A stretch of DNA of 64,000 nt from an uncultured Pelagibacteraceae bacterium. Its GTDB lineage: Bacteria > Pseudomonadota > Alphaproteobacteria > Pelagibacterales > Pelagibacteraceae. The stretch covers positions 46,754-110,753 of the forward strand of contig CACJRL010000004.1 of NCBI GenBank assembly GCA_902595815.1, given 5' to 3'. A model generated the notes under the pieces. That model saw nothing but the letters and a program-made list of their open reading frames with translations, had not been told where the DNA came from and did no database searches. Shown here one piece after another: positions 34,825 through 43,553 of the stretch (positions are counted from its first letter, which is position 1; every line of letters starts with the position of its first letter). Made by a program: the position numbers and the translations under genes.

Positions 34825-35844
34825 TTAATTAATTGCAACAGGTTTTGACCTTAAAAGATGAACAGTTTTTCTTTGAGCCTTTTTACAAAATCTTGGATTA
34901 AGATTTTTTGAAATCAATTTCATATCTTCAAAAACAATATTGCCCATTTCCTTGAATGCCTCGTCTAAAGCACCCGCTCTATGTGCTGAAAATAAAACAT
35001 TTTTTAATTTTCTTATTGGATCATTTTTTTTAACTGGTTCTTCCGGAAAAACATCAAGCGCTACATAAATATCGCCTTTTTTAAGTCTATTTTTTAAGTC
35101 TTTAAAATTTACTACTGCAGCTCTACTCATTAGTATAAAAAGTGAGTTTGATTTCATAAGATTGAGTAATTTTTTATTAATCAATTCTTTGTTTTTTGTT
35201 GTAATTGCAGCAAGTACATAAATAACTTCACATTCTTTAAACATTTTTTTTAGAGTAATTGGTCTAAATCCTTGATTAATAATTTTTTTGTTTGGTATCC
35301 AAGGATCATAGATGTTTATTTTACTCGAAAATGGTTTCAATAATGGAACCAAAGCTTTCCCTAGATCTCCAAATCCAAATAATCCAATTTTTTTGTCTGA
35401 TAACAATGAAGCCTTAAGATTTCCATCTAATCCATACTTTTCCTTTTTATTAATGAAATCCTGATTTGCTCCATGAATATTTCTAAGAAGAGAGAGTGTA
35501 AATCCAAGCGCAATTTCTGCGACTGGTTTCGAGAAAACGGGTGAAGTTGCAATAACATGAATACCTTTATCAAAGCAATAATTATAATCCATATTATCTA
35601 GAAAGTTACTTTCGACATTTATAACTGCTTTCAACTTTTTTGCTTTTATTAATAAAGATTTAGGAAGATCAGGCTGTCCAATTATAAATTTCGCTTTATG
35701 AATATTATTATTATAAAATTTTTGTTTGTTTGTTTTTGGTGCAAAAATAAGCTTAAATTTATTTTTTAACTCATTTAATTTTGGTTTTGAGAAAATAAGC
35801 TCCATAGTTCTTGGATATGGATCAACTATTGCAATATCTTTCAT
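34825..35844 (-). CDS. D-isomer-specific 2-hydroxyacid dehydrogenase family protein
   Basis: A 339-residue protein with NAD loop GFGDLG near residue 155 and the catalytic trio Arg in MSRAA, Glu in PEEP and His in SAHRAG. It has an unusually basic C-terminal tail (about 320-339). It lies between the Gfo/Idh gene and the sugar importer in the iolD run, so it may reduce or oxidise a keto or hydroxy acid of the same pathway. Substrate unknown. Confidence 0.85.
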   Translation of the reverse strand: MKDIAIVDPYPRTMELIFSKPKLNELKNKFKLIFAPKTNKQKFYNNNIHKAKFIIGQPDLPKSLLIKAKKLKAVINVESNFLDNMDYNYCFDKGIHVIATSPVFSKPVAEIALGFTLSLLRNIHGANQDFINKKEKYGLDGNLKASLLSDKKIGLFGFGDLGKALVPLLKPFSSKINIYDPWIPNKKIINQGFRPITLKKMFKECEVIYVLAAITTKNKELINKKLLNLMKSNSLFILMSRAAVVNFKDLKNRLKKGDIYVALDVFPEEPVKKNDPIRKLKNVLFSAHRAGALDEAFKEMGNIVFEDMKLISKNLNPRFCKKAQRKTVHLLRSKPVAIN

Positions 35845-35847
35845 GAT

Positions 35848-37002
35848 CTATAAGAGAATTTTTTTTACTTCTTCTTCTGTAAATCTTTTTGGCTTTTCAC
35901 ACTTAGTTTTTATTTTTTGAGGTACTCCAGTTGTTGCAGCTTTCATAGTAGATTCAATTATATCTAAAACATGAAGAGATAGCTCTCCTGAACATCGATG
36001 TTTTTTCTTTTTTTCTATTGAATATAACATCTCAGACATGCCAACACTTCTATAGTTTGCATTTGTTGGTGACTCATTGGATCTACCACTTGCAGATGTA
36101 ATATTTATTTTTCCTAAATGCATTTTATCGGTTTTATGTTCGCCCCAACGACCACCTTCAGTAACAGAAATATAAACAGATCCACCAAACATATTTGGAT
36201 CAGGAACAATAATTGATCCTTTAGTTCCATAAAGTTCCATATGATTTCTTTGATGATTAATAACATCAAAGGATAAAGTGACTTGAATAATTGCTTCATT
36301 ATGAAATTGAATTGTTGCTAAATAAGTAGTTGGTGTTTCAACCTTAAATGTTTTTCCTTTATTTGGACCTGCTCTATAATTTCTTCTTTTAAATGCCGTT
36401 AATGTTCTTCCTTGCACCTGTTTAGCTGGCCCTAAAAGATTAACAAGTGTTGTAAAAAAATAAGGACCCATATCTATTACTGGTCCTCCCTCTTTTTTAT
36501 ACCAAGACTCTGGTTTTGGATGAAAGTTTTCAACACCAGGAAATGCAAAGATTGCATTTCCAAGTTTGATTTGTCCAATCAAATCAGAGTCAATTAATTC
36601 CTTTGCTTTTTGTCCACCTCCTCCAAGAAAAGTATCTGGCGCATTACCAATGTATAATTTTTTTTGTTTTGCCAAAGCCACTAACTCTTTTCCTTTTTGA
36701 AAGTATGTTGCTAATGGTTTTTCTGAATAAACATGCTTGCCTGCATTTAATACTTTTTTTGATACAGAATAATGTGATTGAGGAATTGTTAAATTTAAAA
36801 TTACCTCTATATCTTTATCTTTTAGTATTTCATTAACAGTCATTGATTTGATGTTGTATAATTTCGCACATTTTTCAGCTGCTTTTTGATTAATATCCGC
36901 ACAAGCAACGATTTTGAAATTATTAAAATATTGGTGTCCCCTAAAATATGTTTCTGCGATATGGCCACATCCTATGAGACCAACCTTAAAAACTTTATTC
37001 AT
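35848..37002 (-). CDS. Gfo/Idh/MocA family oxidoreductase
   Basis: A 384-residue NAD(P)-dependent enzyme. GCGHIAETYF near residue 11 binds the cofactor, and SEKPLAT near 93 carries the catalytic Lys of the EKP motif; GGPVIDMGPYFFTTLVNLLGP, in pieces, holds the second active-site region. It lies 5 nt after iolD and may act on a cyclitol or sugar. Weak ribosome site. It differs from IolG in the region after the EKP motif. Confidence 0.87.
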   Translation of the reverse strand: MNKVFKVGLIGCGHIAETYFRGHQYFNNFKIVACADINQKAAEKCAKLYNIKSMTVNEILKDKDIEVILNLTIPQSHYSVSKKVLNAGKHVYSEKPLATYFQKGKELVALAKQKKLYIGNAPDTFLGGGGQKAKELIDSDLIGQIKLGNAIFAFPGVENFHPKPESWYKKEGGPVIDMGPYFFTTLVNLLGPAKQVQGRTLTAFKRRNYRAGPNKGKTFKVETPTTYLATIQFHNEAIIQVTLSFDVINHQRNHMELYGTKGSIIVPDPNMFGGSVYISVTEGGRWGEHKTDKMHLGKINITSASGRSNESPTNANYRSVGMSEMLYSIEKKKKHRCSGELSLHVLDIIESTMKAATTGVPQKIKTKCEKPKRFTEEEVKKILL

Positions 37003-37007
37003 GAATT

Positions 37008-38852
37008 TTAGACACCTTGTCTTTGCTTTGATTTTCCTTCTTTATGAAGTTTTAATGCCTCTTCATTTTCTTTTGTTGATGGCATTTCTAAAGTAGGACT
37101 TTCCCAGTAAGCAGATCCATCTAACCACTCATAAGAATGAGTTTTTATTGAAATTAAGTAAGTTACATCAGATTTTTTAGCTCTTTTAAATGCTTCCTCT
37201 AATTCAGAAATAGATGATACCTCTTCAGATTTTGCACCCATACTCTCTGCATGTTTAGCAAAATTAACAGGGACTAGATTTGGAGCTTTTGAACTATTAA
37301 ATAGACAATTAAACTCTTTTCCACCTTTAAACAATTGTAGCCTGTTAATAACGGCATGGCCTCCATTATCACATAAAACTATTATTAATTTATTATTTGT
37401 TATAACTGATGAATAAATATCTGAATTAAAAAGTAAATAAGATCCATCTCCTACAAAAGCTATTACTTCTTTATCTGGGTTTGCCATTTTAACTCCTAAT
37501 GCACCAGAAATTTCATAACTCATACAGCTAAAACCCCATTCCGTTTCATGTGTATTTAATTCTTTTGGCCTCCAAATTTGTACAACTTCTCCAACTAATC
37601 CACCTGCCGCAGTAACAGCAATGTCCGTTGGATCTGAATTACGATATATTGCTCCTACAGCGTGTGCATAACTAGGTAGTTCTTGGTTAGTTGGACCGCT
37701 TTCTTTATCTACATAATCATTCCAATTTTTTAATTCATCTCTTGATTTTTTATGCCATTCATCAGGTGCTTTCCAATCTCCCAAGGCATTTGATAGCTCT
37801 TGTAAGCTTACTTTTGCATCACCTATTACTGATTGCGCCAAATGTTTGCTAGCATCAAATCTAGAGACATTAACACTAACAAGTGAAAAGTCTGGGTTCT
37901 CAAAATTTGCCCACGACCCAGTTGTGAAATCAGCTAATTTTGTTCCAACAGCAATAGCTAGGTCAGTTTGTTTTGCTAAATTATTTGCTGCTTTGCCACC
38001 AAGACCACCTATGGGACCTAAAAAATGAGAGTGGTCTCTCTTCATTGTAGAGTAGCCCATAACTGTTTGTGTAACTGGTATATTGTGTTTAATTGCAAAA
38101 TTACTTAGATCTTCCATTGCATCAGAGTAGAAAACCCCTCCACCTGAAATCAATAAAGGATTTTTGGATTTTTTAATTTGCTCAGCTGCTTGTTTTATTT
38201 GAAAATCATCAGGTCTTGGTCGTCTAATATTGTGAACTCTCTCTTTAAAAAATTCTTCAGGATATTCATATGTTTCACCTTGAACATCTTGTGATAATGA
38301 TAAGCAAGCTGGTCCGCAATCTGCTGGATCTAACATTGTCTGGATTGCTTGAGGTAATGTTTGTAAAATTTGTTCTGGTCTTGTAATTCTATCAAAATAT
38401 TTTGTTACTGGTTTGAAGGCATCATTCTGAGTAATGCCAGGATTATTAAAATGCTCAACTTGTTGAAGAACTGGGTCAGGCATTCTGTTTGCATATGTGT
38501 CTCCAGGTAAAAATAAAATTGGTAATCTGTTGCTCATAGCAACAGCCGAGGCTGTAACCATATTTGTAGATCCTGGTCCAACTGAACTAGTTGCAACAAA
38601 AAATTGTTTTCTTCTTTTGGCTCTAGCATATGCTATTCCAGTCAGTGCCATATTTTGCTCATGATGCCCTCTATAAGTTGGTAATTTATCCTGATTTTCT
38701 TGTAGAGCTTGTCCTAAACAAGCAACATTGCCATGTCCAAAAATACCAAAAGCTCCAGCAAATAACTGCTCTTTTTTACCGTCTATTAAAATTTTTTGAG
38801 CAATAAGATGTTTTATTATTGCATGTGCACAAGTGAGCTTTATTTTTTTCAT
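37008..38852 (-). CDS. iolD: 3D-(3,5/4)-trihydroxycyclohexane-1,2-dione hydrolase IolD
   Basis: A 614-residue thiamine-diphosphate enzyme. AGAFGIFGHGNVACLGQALQE is the IolD form of the N-terminal domain (read in pieces), catalytic Glu65 lies in HHEQNMAL, and the cofactor motif GDGSYLLFNSD falls near 470. It opens the cyclitol ring to 5-deoxyglucuronate in inositol breakdown. First gene of the minus-strand run, divergent from the aldehyde dehydrogenase gene across 52 nt. iolB and iolC, the next steps, are not in the window. Confidence 0.95.
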   Translation of the reverse strand: MKKIKLTCAHAIIKHLIAQKILIDGKKEQLFAGAFGIFGHGNVACLGQALQENQDKLPTYRGHHEQNMALTGIAYARAKRRKQFFVATSSVGPGSTNMVTASAVAMSNRLPILFLPGDTYANRMPDPVLQQVEHFNNPGITQNDAFKPVTKYFDRITRPEQILQTLPQAIQTMLDPADCGPACLSLSQDVQGETYEYPEEFFKERVHNIRRPRPDDFQIKQAAEQIKKSKNPLLISGGGVFYSDAMEDLSNFAIKHNIPVTQTVMGYSTMKRDHSHFLGPIGGLGGKAANNLAKQTDLAIAVGTKLADFTTGSWANFENPDFSLVSVNVSRFDASKHLAQSVIGDAKVSLQELSNALGDWKAPDEWHKKSRDELKNWNDYVDKESGPTNQELPSYAHAVGAIYRNSDPTDIAVTAAGGLVGEVVQIWRPKELNTHETEWGFSCMSYEISGALGVKMANPDKEVIAFVGDGSYLLFNSDIYSSVITNNKLIIVLCDNGGHAVINRLQLFKGGKEFNCLFNSSKAPNLVPVNFAKHAESMGAKSEEVSSISELEEAFKRAKKSDVTYLISIKTHSYEWLDGSAYWESPTLEMPSTKENEEALKLHKEGKSKQRQGV

Positions 38853-38904
38853 TATTCTATATATAAATCTTTAACTTTTAACAATTAAACACAATTTAAA
38901 AAAT

Positions 38905-40347
38905 ATGTATAGCAATTTTGGTCAATTCATTAATGGTCAGTGGCAACAAGCAGAAAAAAAAGAAACTTATAAAGTTATCAATCCAGCAACAGAAGAAGTT
39001 TTAGGAGAAGCATCAAAAGCATCCTCTGTTGACGTTCAAAAAGCATTAAAATCAGCAGAGATAGGACTCGAAACTTGGAAAAATACCACTCCATGGCAAA
39101 GGTCTTATGTAATAAGAAAAATTGCAGATTTGATGCGTGAAAGAAAAGATGTATTGGCTAAATGGCTTACACTTGAAGTTGGAAAACCTATTAAAGAAGC
39201 AATTGGAGAAGTTGGTGGTGGAGCAGATATATTTGAATGGAATGCAGAAGAAACTAAAAGAATTTATGGTGAAACATTACAAAGTAGATTTCCAGAAACA
39301 AGAGTTCATGTTTACTATCAGCCAGTAGGTGTTGTAGCAGCACTTGTGCCATGGAATTTTCCTATAGTTTTAGCGTCTAGAAAAATTTCAACTGCACTGG
39401 CTGCTGGTTGTTCAGTTATTTGTAAGCCAGATGTAATTACACCTGGAGCAGTTATGGAACTTGTAAATATTTGTAAAGATGCTGGAGTTCCTGATGGAGT
39501 AGTCAATTTATTATCTGGAGACCCAGCTGAAATATCAAATGAATTACTTGATTCAGATATAATAAAAAAAGTTTCTATAACCGGCTCAACACGTGTTGGA
39601 AAATTAATTCTTAAAAAAGCTGCTGATAAAGTTCAAAGAGTTACAATGGAATTAAGTGGCCATTCTCCATTTATAGTATTTGATGATGTTGACATGAATA
39701 AAGTTGCAGATATGGCAATAACAGCAAAATTTCGTAACAATGGTCAAGTTTGTATATCTCCAAATAGGTTTTACATTCAAGAAACAAGAAAAGAAGAATT
39801 TGTAAATGCTTTTGTTGATAGAGCAAAAAAATTAAAAATTGGAAATGGAATGGATGAAGGCACTGACTTAGGACCTTTAACAACAGCAAAACGTTTGGAA
39901 GAAATTGAAAAATTAGTCGAAACTACAAAGAGTGAAGGCGCAAAAGTTGTTTTAGGTGGGGGTAGACCTTCAGGATTTAATAAAGGTTATTATTTTGAAC
40001 CAACAGTATTTGATGATGTGCAGGATAATTTTACAATTATGAAAGAAGAACCTTTTGGTCCCTTAGTACCTGTTTTAACTTTCAAGGATTTTGACGAAGT
40101 AGTAGAGAGAGCAAATAATAATGACCTGGGACTTTGTAGTTATTTATATACAAACTCAATGGACAAAGCTAATAGAGCATCAGAGATGATGGAAACCGGT
40201 TGTGTTGCAGTAAATACAGCGGCTGTTGCAGTTGCTGAAGCCCCATTCGGTGGAATAAAACAAACCGGTTATGGTCGTGAAGGTGGATCTATGGCTATAA
40301 AAGATTACCTTAATATAAAGTATACCCATATGGGTCTCAAAACCTGA
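38905..40347 (+). CDS. NAD(P)-dependent aldehyde dehydrogenase
   Basis: A 480-residue ALDH. WNFP at 150-153, Lys174 in CKPD, catalytic Glu249 in MELSG and Cys283 in GQVCISP are all in place. It resembles succinate-semialdehyde, glycolaldehyde or lactaldehyde dehydrogenases, not the CoA-acylating methylmalonate-semialdehyde enzyme IolA. It is 4 nt upstream of an HpcH/HpaI aldolase gene, so oxidation of the aldehyde freed by that aldolase is the simplest idea. Confidence 0.92.
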   Translation: MYSNFGQFINGQWQQAEKKETYKVINPATEEVLGEASKASSVDVQKALKSAEIGLETWKNTTPWQRSYVIRKIADLMRERKDVLAKWLTLEVGKPIKEAIGEVGGGADIFEWNAEETKRIYGETLQSRFPETRVHVYYQPVGVVAALVPWNFPIVLASRKISTALAAGCSVICKPDVITPGAVMELVNICKDAGVPDGVVNLLSGDPAEISNELLDSDIIKKVSITGSTRVGKLILKKAADKVQRVTMELSGHSPFIVFDDVDMNKVADMAITAKFRNNGQVCISPNRFYIQETRKEEFVNAFVDRAKKLKIGNGMDEGTDLGPLTTAKRLEEIEKLVETTKSEGAKVVLGGGRPSGFNKGYYFEPTVFDDVQDNFTIMKEEPFGPLVPVLTFKDFDEVVERANNNDLGLCSYLYTNSMDKANRASEMMETGCVAVNTAAVAVAEAPFGGIKQTGYGREGGSMAIKDYLNIKYTHMGLKT

Positions 40348-40351
40348 GTAA

Positions 40352-41143
40352 ATGAGAAAAAATAAAGCCAAAGAAATAATTAAAAATGGCAATGCTGTAA
40401 TCAATGGTTGGTTACAAATTCCAAGTACTGTTTCAGCAGAAACAATGGCTCAACAAGGATGGGACTCATTAACAATTGATATGCAACACGGGCTCGTTGA
40501 TTACACAAATGCAATGCCAATGATGCAAGTGATTTCAGCGACAGAGGTCGTACCTTTGGCAAGAGTTAATTGGAATGAACCTGGTCAAATTATGAAAATT
40601 TTAGATGCTGGATGTTATGGAATCATTTGCCCAATGGTTAGTAATCGAAAAGAAGCAGAAAGATTTGTTCAAGCATGTAAATATCCACCACATGGTTATA
40701 GAAGTTTTGGTCCAATGAGAGGGTTAATCTATGGAGGGCCTGATTATGCAGATCATGCCAATGATGAGATATTGAAAATGGCTATGATTGAAACTGAGGA
40801 AGCTTTAGAAAATCTTGATGAAATAATGAGAACCCCTGGACTTGATGGTATCTACATAGGACCTGCCGATTTAAGTCTGGCTTTAGGGGAAAAGCCAAGT
40901 TTTGATAAAGGTGAGGACACTAAAGCTTATTCAGAAATACTTAGAATATTAGAGCATGCAAAAAAAAACAATATATTTGCTGGAATTCATAATGGGAGCA
41001 CTGACTATGCAAAAAAAATGATTGAAAAAGGTTTTCAATTTGTAACTGTTGGTTCAGACTCTAGATTTGTTGCTACAGGCGCAAAAAATACAGTTGAAAA
41101 TTTAAAAGGCACAACGAAATCAGAATTATCTAAAGCCTATTAA
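40352..41143 (+). CDS. HpcH/HpaI family aldolase (2-keto-3-deoxy acid aldolase)
   Basis: A 263-residue class II aldolase. DMQHGLVDY near 43-51 carries the active-site His; VPLARVNW has the Arg, ETEEALENL the metal Glu and GIYIGPADLSLALG the second ligand. Relatives cleave 2-keto-3-deoxy acids to pyruvate plus an aldehyde (GarL, YfaU/RhmA, HpaI). With the aldehyde dehydrogenase upstream and a hydroxyacid dehydrogenase downstream, it forms a retro-aldol module that could serve the deoxysugar-acid or the inositol route. Confidence 0.88.
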   Translation: MRKNKAKEIIKNGNAVINGWLQIPSTVSAETMAQQGWDSLTIDMQHGLVDYTNAMPMMQVISATEVVPLARVNWNEPGQIMKILDAGCYGIICPMVSNRKEAERFVQACKYPPHGYRSFGPMRGLIYGGPDYADHANDEILKMAMIETEEALENLDEIMRTPGLDGIYIGPADLSLALGEKPSFDKGEDTKAYSEILRILEHAKKNNIFAGIHNGSTDYAKKMIEKGFQFVTVGSDSRFVATGAKNTVENLKGTTKSELSKAY

Positions 41144-41167
41144 TAAATAAAGTATAAATTTTTACGT

Positions 41168-42127
41168 ATGAAAAAAATCTTAATAATAGAATCAATACAT
41201 GATCATGGTATTGATTTGCTAAAAGGAAATAAAAATTTTGAATTTGAAGTTGTAGACAATACAGATACAAAATTTTTGAAAGATAAAATAAAAGACTGTG
41301 ATGCAATAAGTGTTAGAACATCAAAATTGTCAAAAGAAATTATAGACTCGGCTAAGAATTTAAAAGTGATTTCTAGACATGGTGTAGGCTATGATAATAT
41401 AGATCTTGAAGCAACCAAGCAAAACAATATCACATTAGCAATAACAGCTACAGCAAATGCTCAAGCTGTAGCAGAACATGTTTTATTCATGCTATTCAGC
41501 ATTGCAAAAAGAAATAATATGTACAACGAGACTGTAAAAACTGGAAAGTTCAGTAATAGAACTAAGCTTCCTAAAACAATTGAGTTATGGAATAAAAGTA
41601 TCTTAATTGCAGGTTTTGGTCGTATTGGAAAATGCTTACTTAAAAAATGTAAGGGTTTAGAAATGAACATTTTTGTTTATGATCCTTTTGTCAACGAAGA
41701 GGAAATTAAAAAAGTTGGTGGTACTAAAATTAATGATTTAAATGAGAATTTAAAAAAAATGGATGCAATTTCAATTCATATGCCTCTAAACGAAAATACA
41801 AAACATTTAATCAATTATGAAATGATAAAAAAAATGAAAAAAAATTGTATTTTAATTAATGCTGCAAGAGGTGGTATTATTAACGAGGAAGATCTTAATA
41901 AGGCATTAAACGAAGATTTAATTTTTGGTGCAGGACTTGATGTTTTTGAAAAGGAGCCTCCATCTTTAGATAATCCATTGCTAAAAAATGAGAAAGCATT
42001 TTTAAGCCCTCATTCAGCAGTATTTACCGAAGAATGTTTGTCCAGAATGGGTATTGAAACAGTCCAAAATATTATTGATTTTTTTGATAATAAATTAGAA
42101 AAGTCAAAAATAGTAAAAATCTCATGA
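41168..42127 (+). CDS. D-2-hydroxyacid dehydrogenase (phosphoglycerate-dehydrogenase-like)
   Basis: A 319-residue NAD-dependent enzyme with GFGRIG near 145, catalytic Arg in NAARGG, Glu in FEKEPP and His in SPHSA. It lacks the ACT or ASB regulatory domains of SerA, so a degradative or glyoxylate/hydroxypyruvate-reductase-like role is likely. It follows the aldolase gene by 24 nt and overlaps the next gene by 4 nt. Confidence 0.88.
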   Translation: MKKILIIESIHDHGIDLLKGNKNFEFEVVDNTDTKFLKDKIKDCDAISVRTSKLSKEIIDSAKNLKVISRHGVGYDNIDLEATKQNNITLAITATANAQAVAEHVLFMLFSIAKRNNMYNETVKTGKFSNRTKLPKTIELWNKSILIAGFGRIGKCLLKKCKGLEMNIFVYDPFVNEEEIKKVGGTKINDLNENLKKMDAISIHMPLNENTKHLINYEMIKKMKKNCILINAARGGIINEEDLNKALNEDLIFGAGLDVFEKEPPSLDNPLLKNEKAFLSPHSAVFTEECLSRMGIETVQNIIDFFDNKLEKSKIVKIS

Positions 42128-42624
42128 GCTTAAAATTAAAAAATTTTGGATTATTAGAGTTTCTTATAATTATATCAGCTGTTTATGTGGTAGGAATGTT
42201 ATTATGGACAGCGAGTACGAGGCCTGAAGTTGAAGCTCGTGCAAATTTAGTAAAAGAAAATCATAAAAAAGTTGTCGATTTTATTAATGGCGAAATTAAT
42301 AATTGTGGAAATAACGATGAAGGGAAGATAACAGTTTGGGGTGATCCATGTAATGCTGAATGGATAGCTGAAAAGGTTGTTAATCATATAAATGATAATC
42401 TTAAGATTGAAAATCCATTTTCAGATGACAATAAAGTTAAAACAGACCCTGACCCAAGAATAAAAGCGGAGGGAAAAGCTGGTCAGTCAGTAGAAATGGG
42501 TGTTATTTTTATAATGTCATCAAATTTTCTAGCAGAACCAGGATCAGAATGGATTATTGGTACTTGTTTCAAATCTCCATGTGTTGCTGCTGGTAATAAT
42601 GAATTAACTTCCTTATATAGATAG
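42124..42624 (+). CDS. Unrecognised membrane-anchored protein with four cysteines
   Basis: A 166-residue protein I do not recognise. A single hydrophobic segment (about 9-29, FGLLEFLIIISAVYVVGM) is followed by a polar extracytoplasmic domain of about 135 residues with Cys in NNCGNN, DPCNAE, GTCFKS and SPCVA, which could form two disulfides. The layout recalls a pilin or pseudopilin, but the Glu is at position 3 after the Gly, not 5, and the N-terminus lacks a clear peptidase site. It is coupled by ATGA overlap to the hydroxyacid dehydrogenase and ends base-to-base with iolE. Confidence 0.7.
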   Translation: MSLKLKNFGLLEFLIIISAVYVVGMLLWTASTRPEVEARANLVKENHKKVVDFINGEINNCGNNDEGKITVWGDPCNAEWIAEKVVNHINDNLKIENPFSDDNKVKTDPDPRIKAEGKAGQSVEMGVIFIMSSNFLAEPGSEWIIGTCFKSPCVAAGNNELTSLYR

Positions 42625-43527
42625 CTAATTATTTTCAATTTCTAAATTTGCACTTTTTAAAGTCTCAATTAGATATTTGTATCCAATTTTGGCATATTCA
42701 AAAGGATTTGCTTTTGCGGGATCTTGCTCCGCTTCTACAACTAACCATCCAGAATAATTTTGTTCTTTTAACAAGTCAAAAAAAGGCTTGTAATCAATAC
42801 AACCATCTCCTGGAACAGTGAAGGCTCCTTCTAAAAAAGCCTGTCTAAAACTATAATCGTGATTTAATGAATTATCTAAAACATTTTTTCTCATATCTTT
42901 GCAATGTATATGAATTATTCTTTCTTTAAATTCTTTATAAATTTTCAAACTATCCCCTTTTGCAAATAACATGTGTCCAGTATCTAAAGTTAGTTTGACA
43001 CTACCATCTGTGTTTTCTAATAATCTTCTTGTATCCTCTTCACTTTCAATGCATGTTCCCATATGATGATGGTAAGCAAGAGGCATGTCTTGATCCTCTA
43101 GATATTTTCCCATTTCTGAAATTTTTTTATAATATTTTTTAGACTCATCTAAATCCATTCTAGGTCTTTTAGATAAATTTATTTTCGGATCGCCTTGAAT
43201 GGAACCATAAACTTCGGCAAAAACCATGCAGGGCGCTTCACAATCTTGAAATAGTTTCAATTGGTTTTGAATTTTTAATTTTTCCTCCTCAAAAGTATTT
43301 TTTCTTAAATTTGCTCCATACCAACCTGAACATAATTTTAAATTATATTTATTTAATATAGGAATTAATTCTTTTGATGTTTTTGGAAATTTTCCCCCAG
43401 ATTCTATTCCTTTAAATCCTGCTTCACTAGCTTCGGAAAGACATTGTTCAAGCGGAGTATCACCACCAAGCTCAGGCATGTCATCATTGCTCCAAGCTAT
43501 TGGGGCTATACCTAATTTTACTGACAT
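42625..43527 (-). CDS. iolE: Myo-inosose-2 dehydratase IolE-like (sugar phosphate isomerase/epimerase fold)
   Basis: A 300-residue TIM-barrel protein. KLGIAPIAWSNDDMPELGGDTPLEQCLSEA, in pieces, is the IolE opening, and LTLDTGHMLFA, HIHCKDMR and FTVPGDGCIDY hold metal and substrate residues. It dehydrates 2-keto-myo-inositol to the diketone used by IolD. It is a single minus-strand gene set between two plus-strand genes, 26 nt divergent from the Gfo/Idh gene. Confidence 0.9.
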   Translation of the reverse strand: MSVKLGIAPIAWSNDDMPELGGDTPLEQCLSEASEAGFKGIESGGKFPKTSKELIPILNKYNLKLCSGWYGANLRKNTFEEEKLKIQNQLKLFQDCEAPCMVFAEVYGSIQGDPKINLSKRPRMDLDESKKYYKKISEMGKYLEDQDMPLAYHHHMGTCIESEEDTRRLLENTDGSVKLTLDTGHMLFAKGDSLKIYKEFKERIIHIHCKDMRKNVLDNSLNHDYSFRQAFLEGAFTVPGDGCIDYKPFFDLLKEQNYSGWLVVEAEQDPAKANPFEYAKIGYKYLIETLKSANLEIENN

Positions 43528-43553
43528 AAATAATAGTTTTGTTATGATATTAG

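Noticed and set aside
39137..39328. Short frames inside the aldehyde dehydrogenase and other genes
   Set aside because: They are shadows of well-conserved genes in other frames and show no family motifs.
42124..42220. Type IV pilin call for the four-cysteine protein
   Set aside because: The Glu is not at position 5 after the Gly and there is no typical prepilin peptidase motif or pilus gene nearby.
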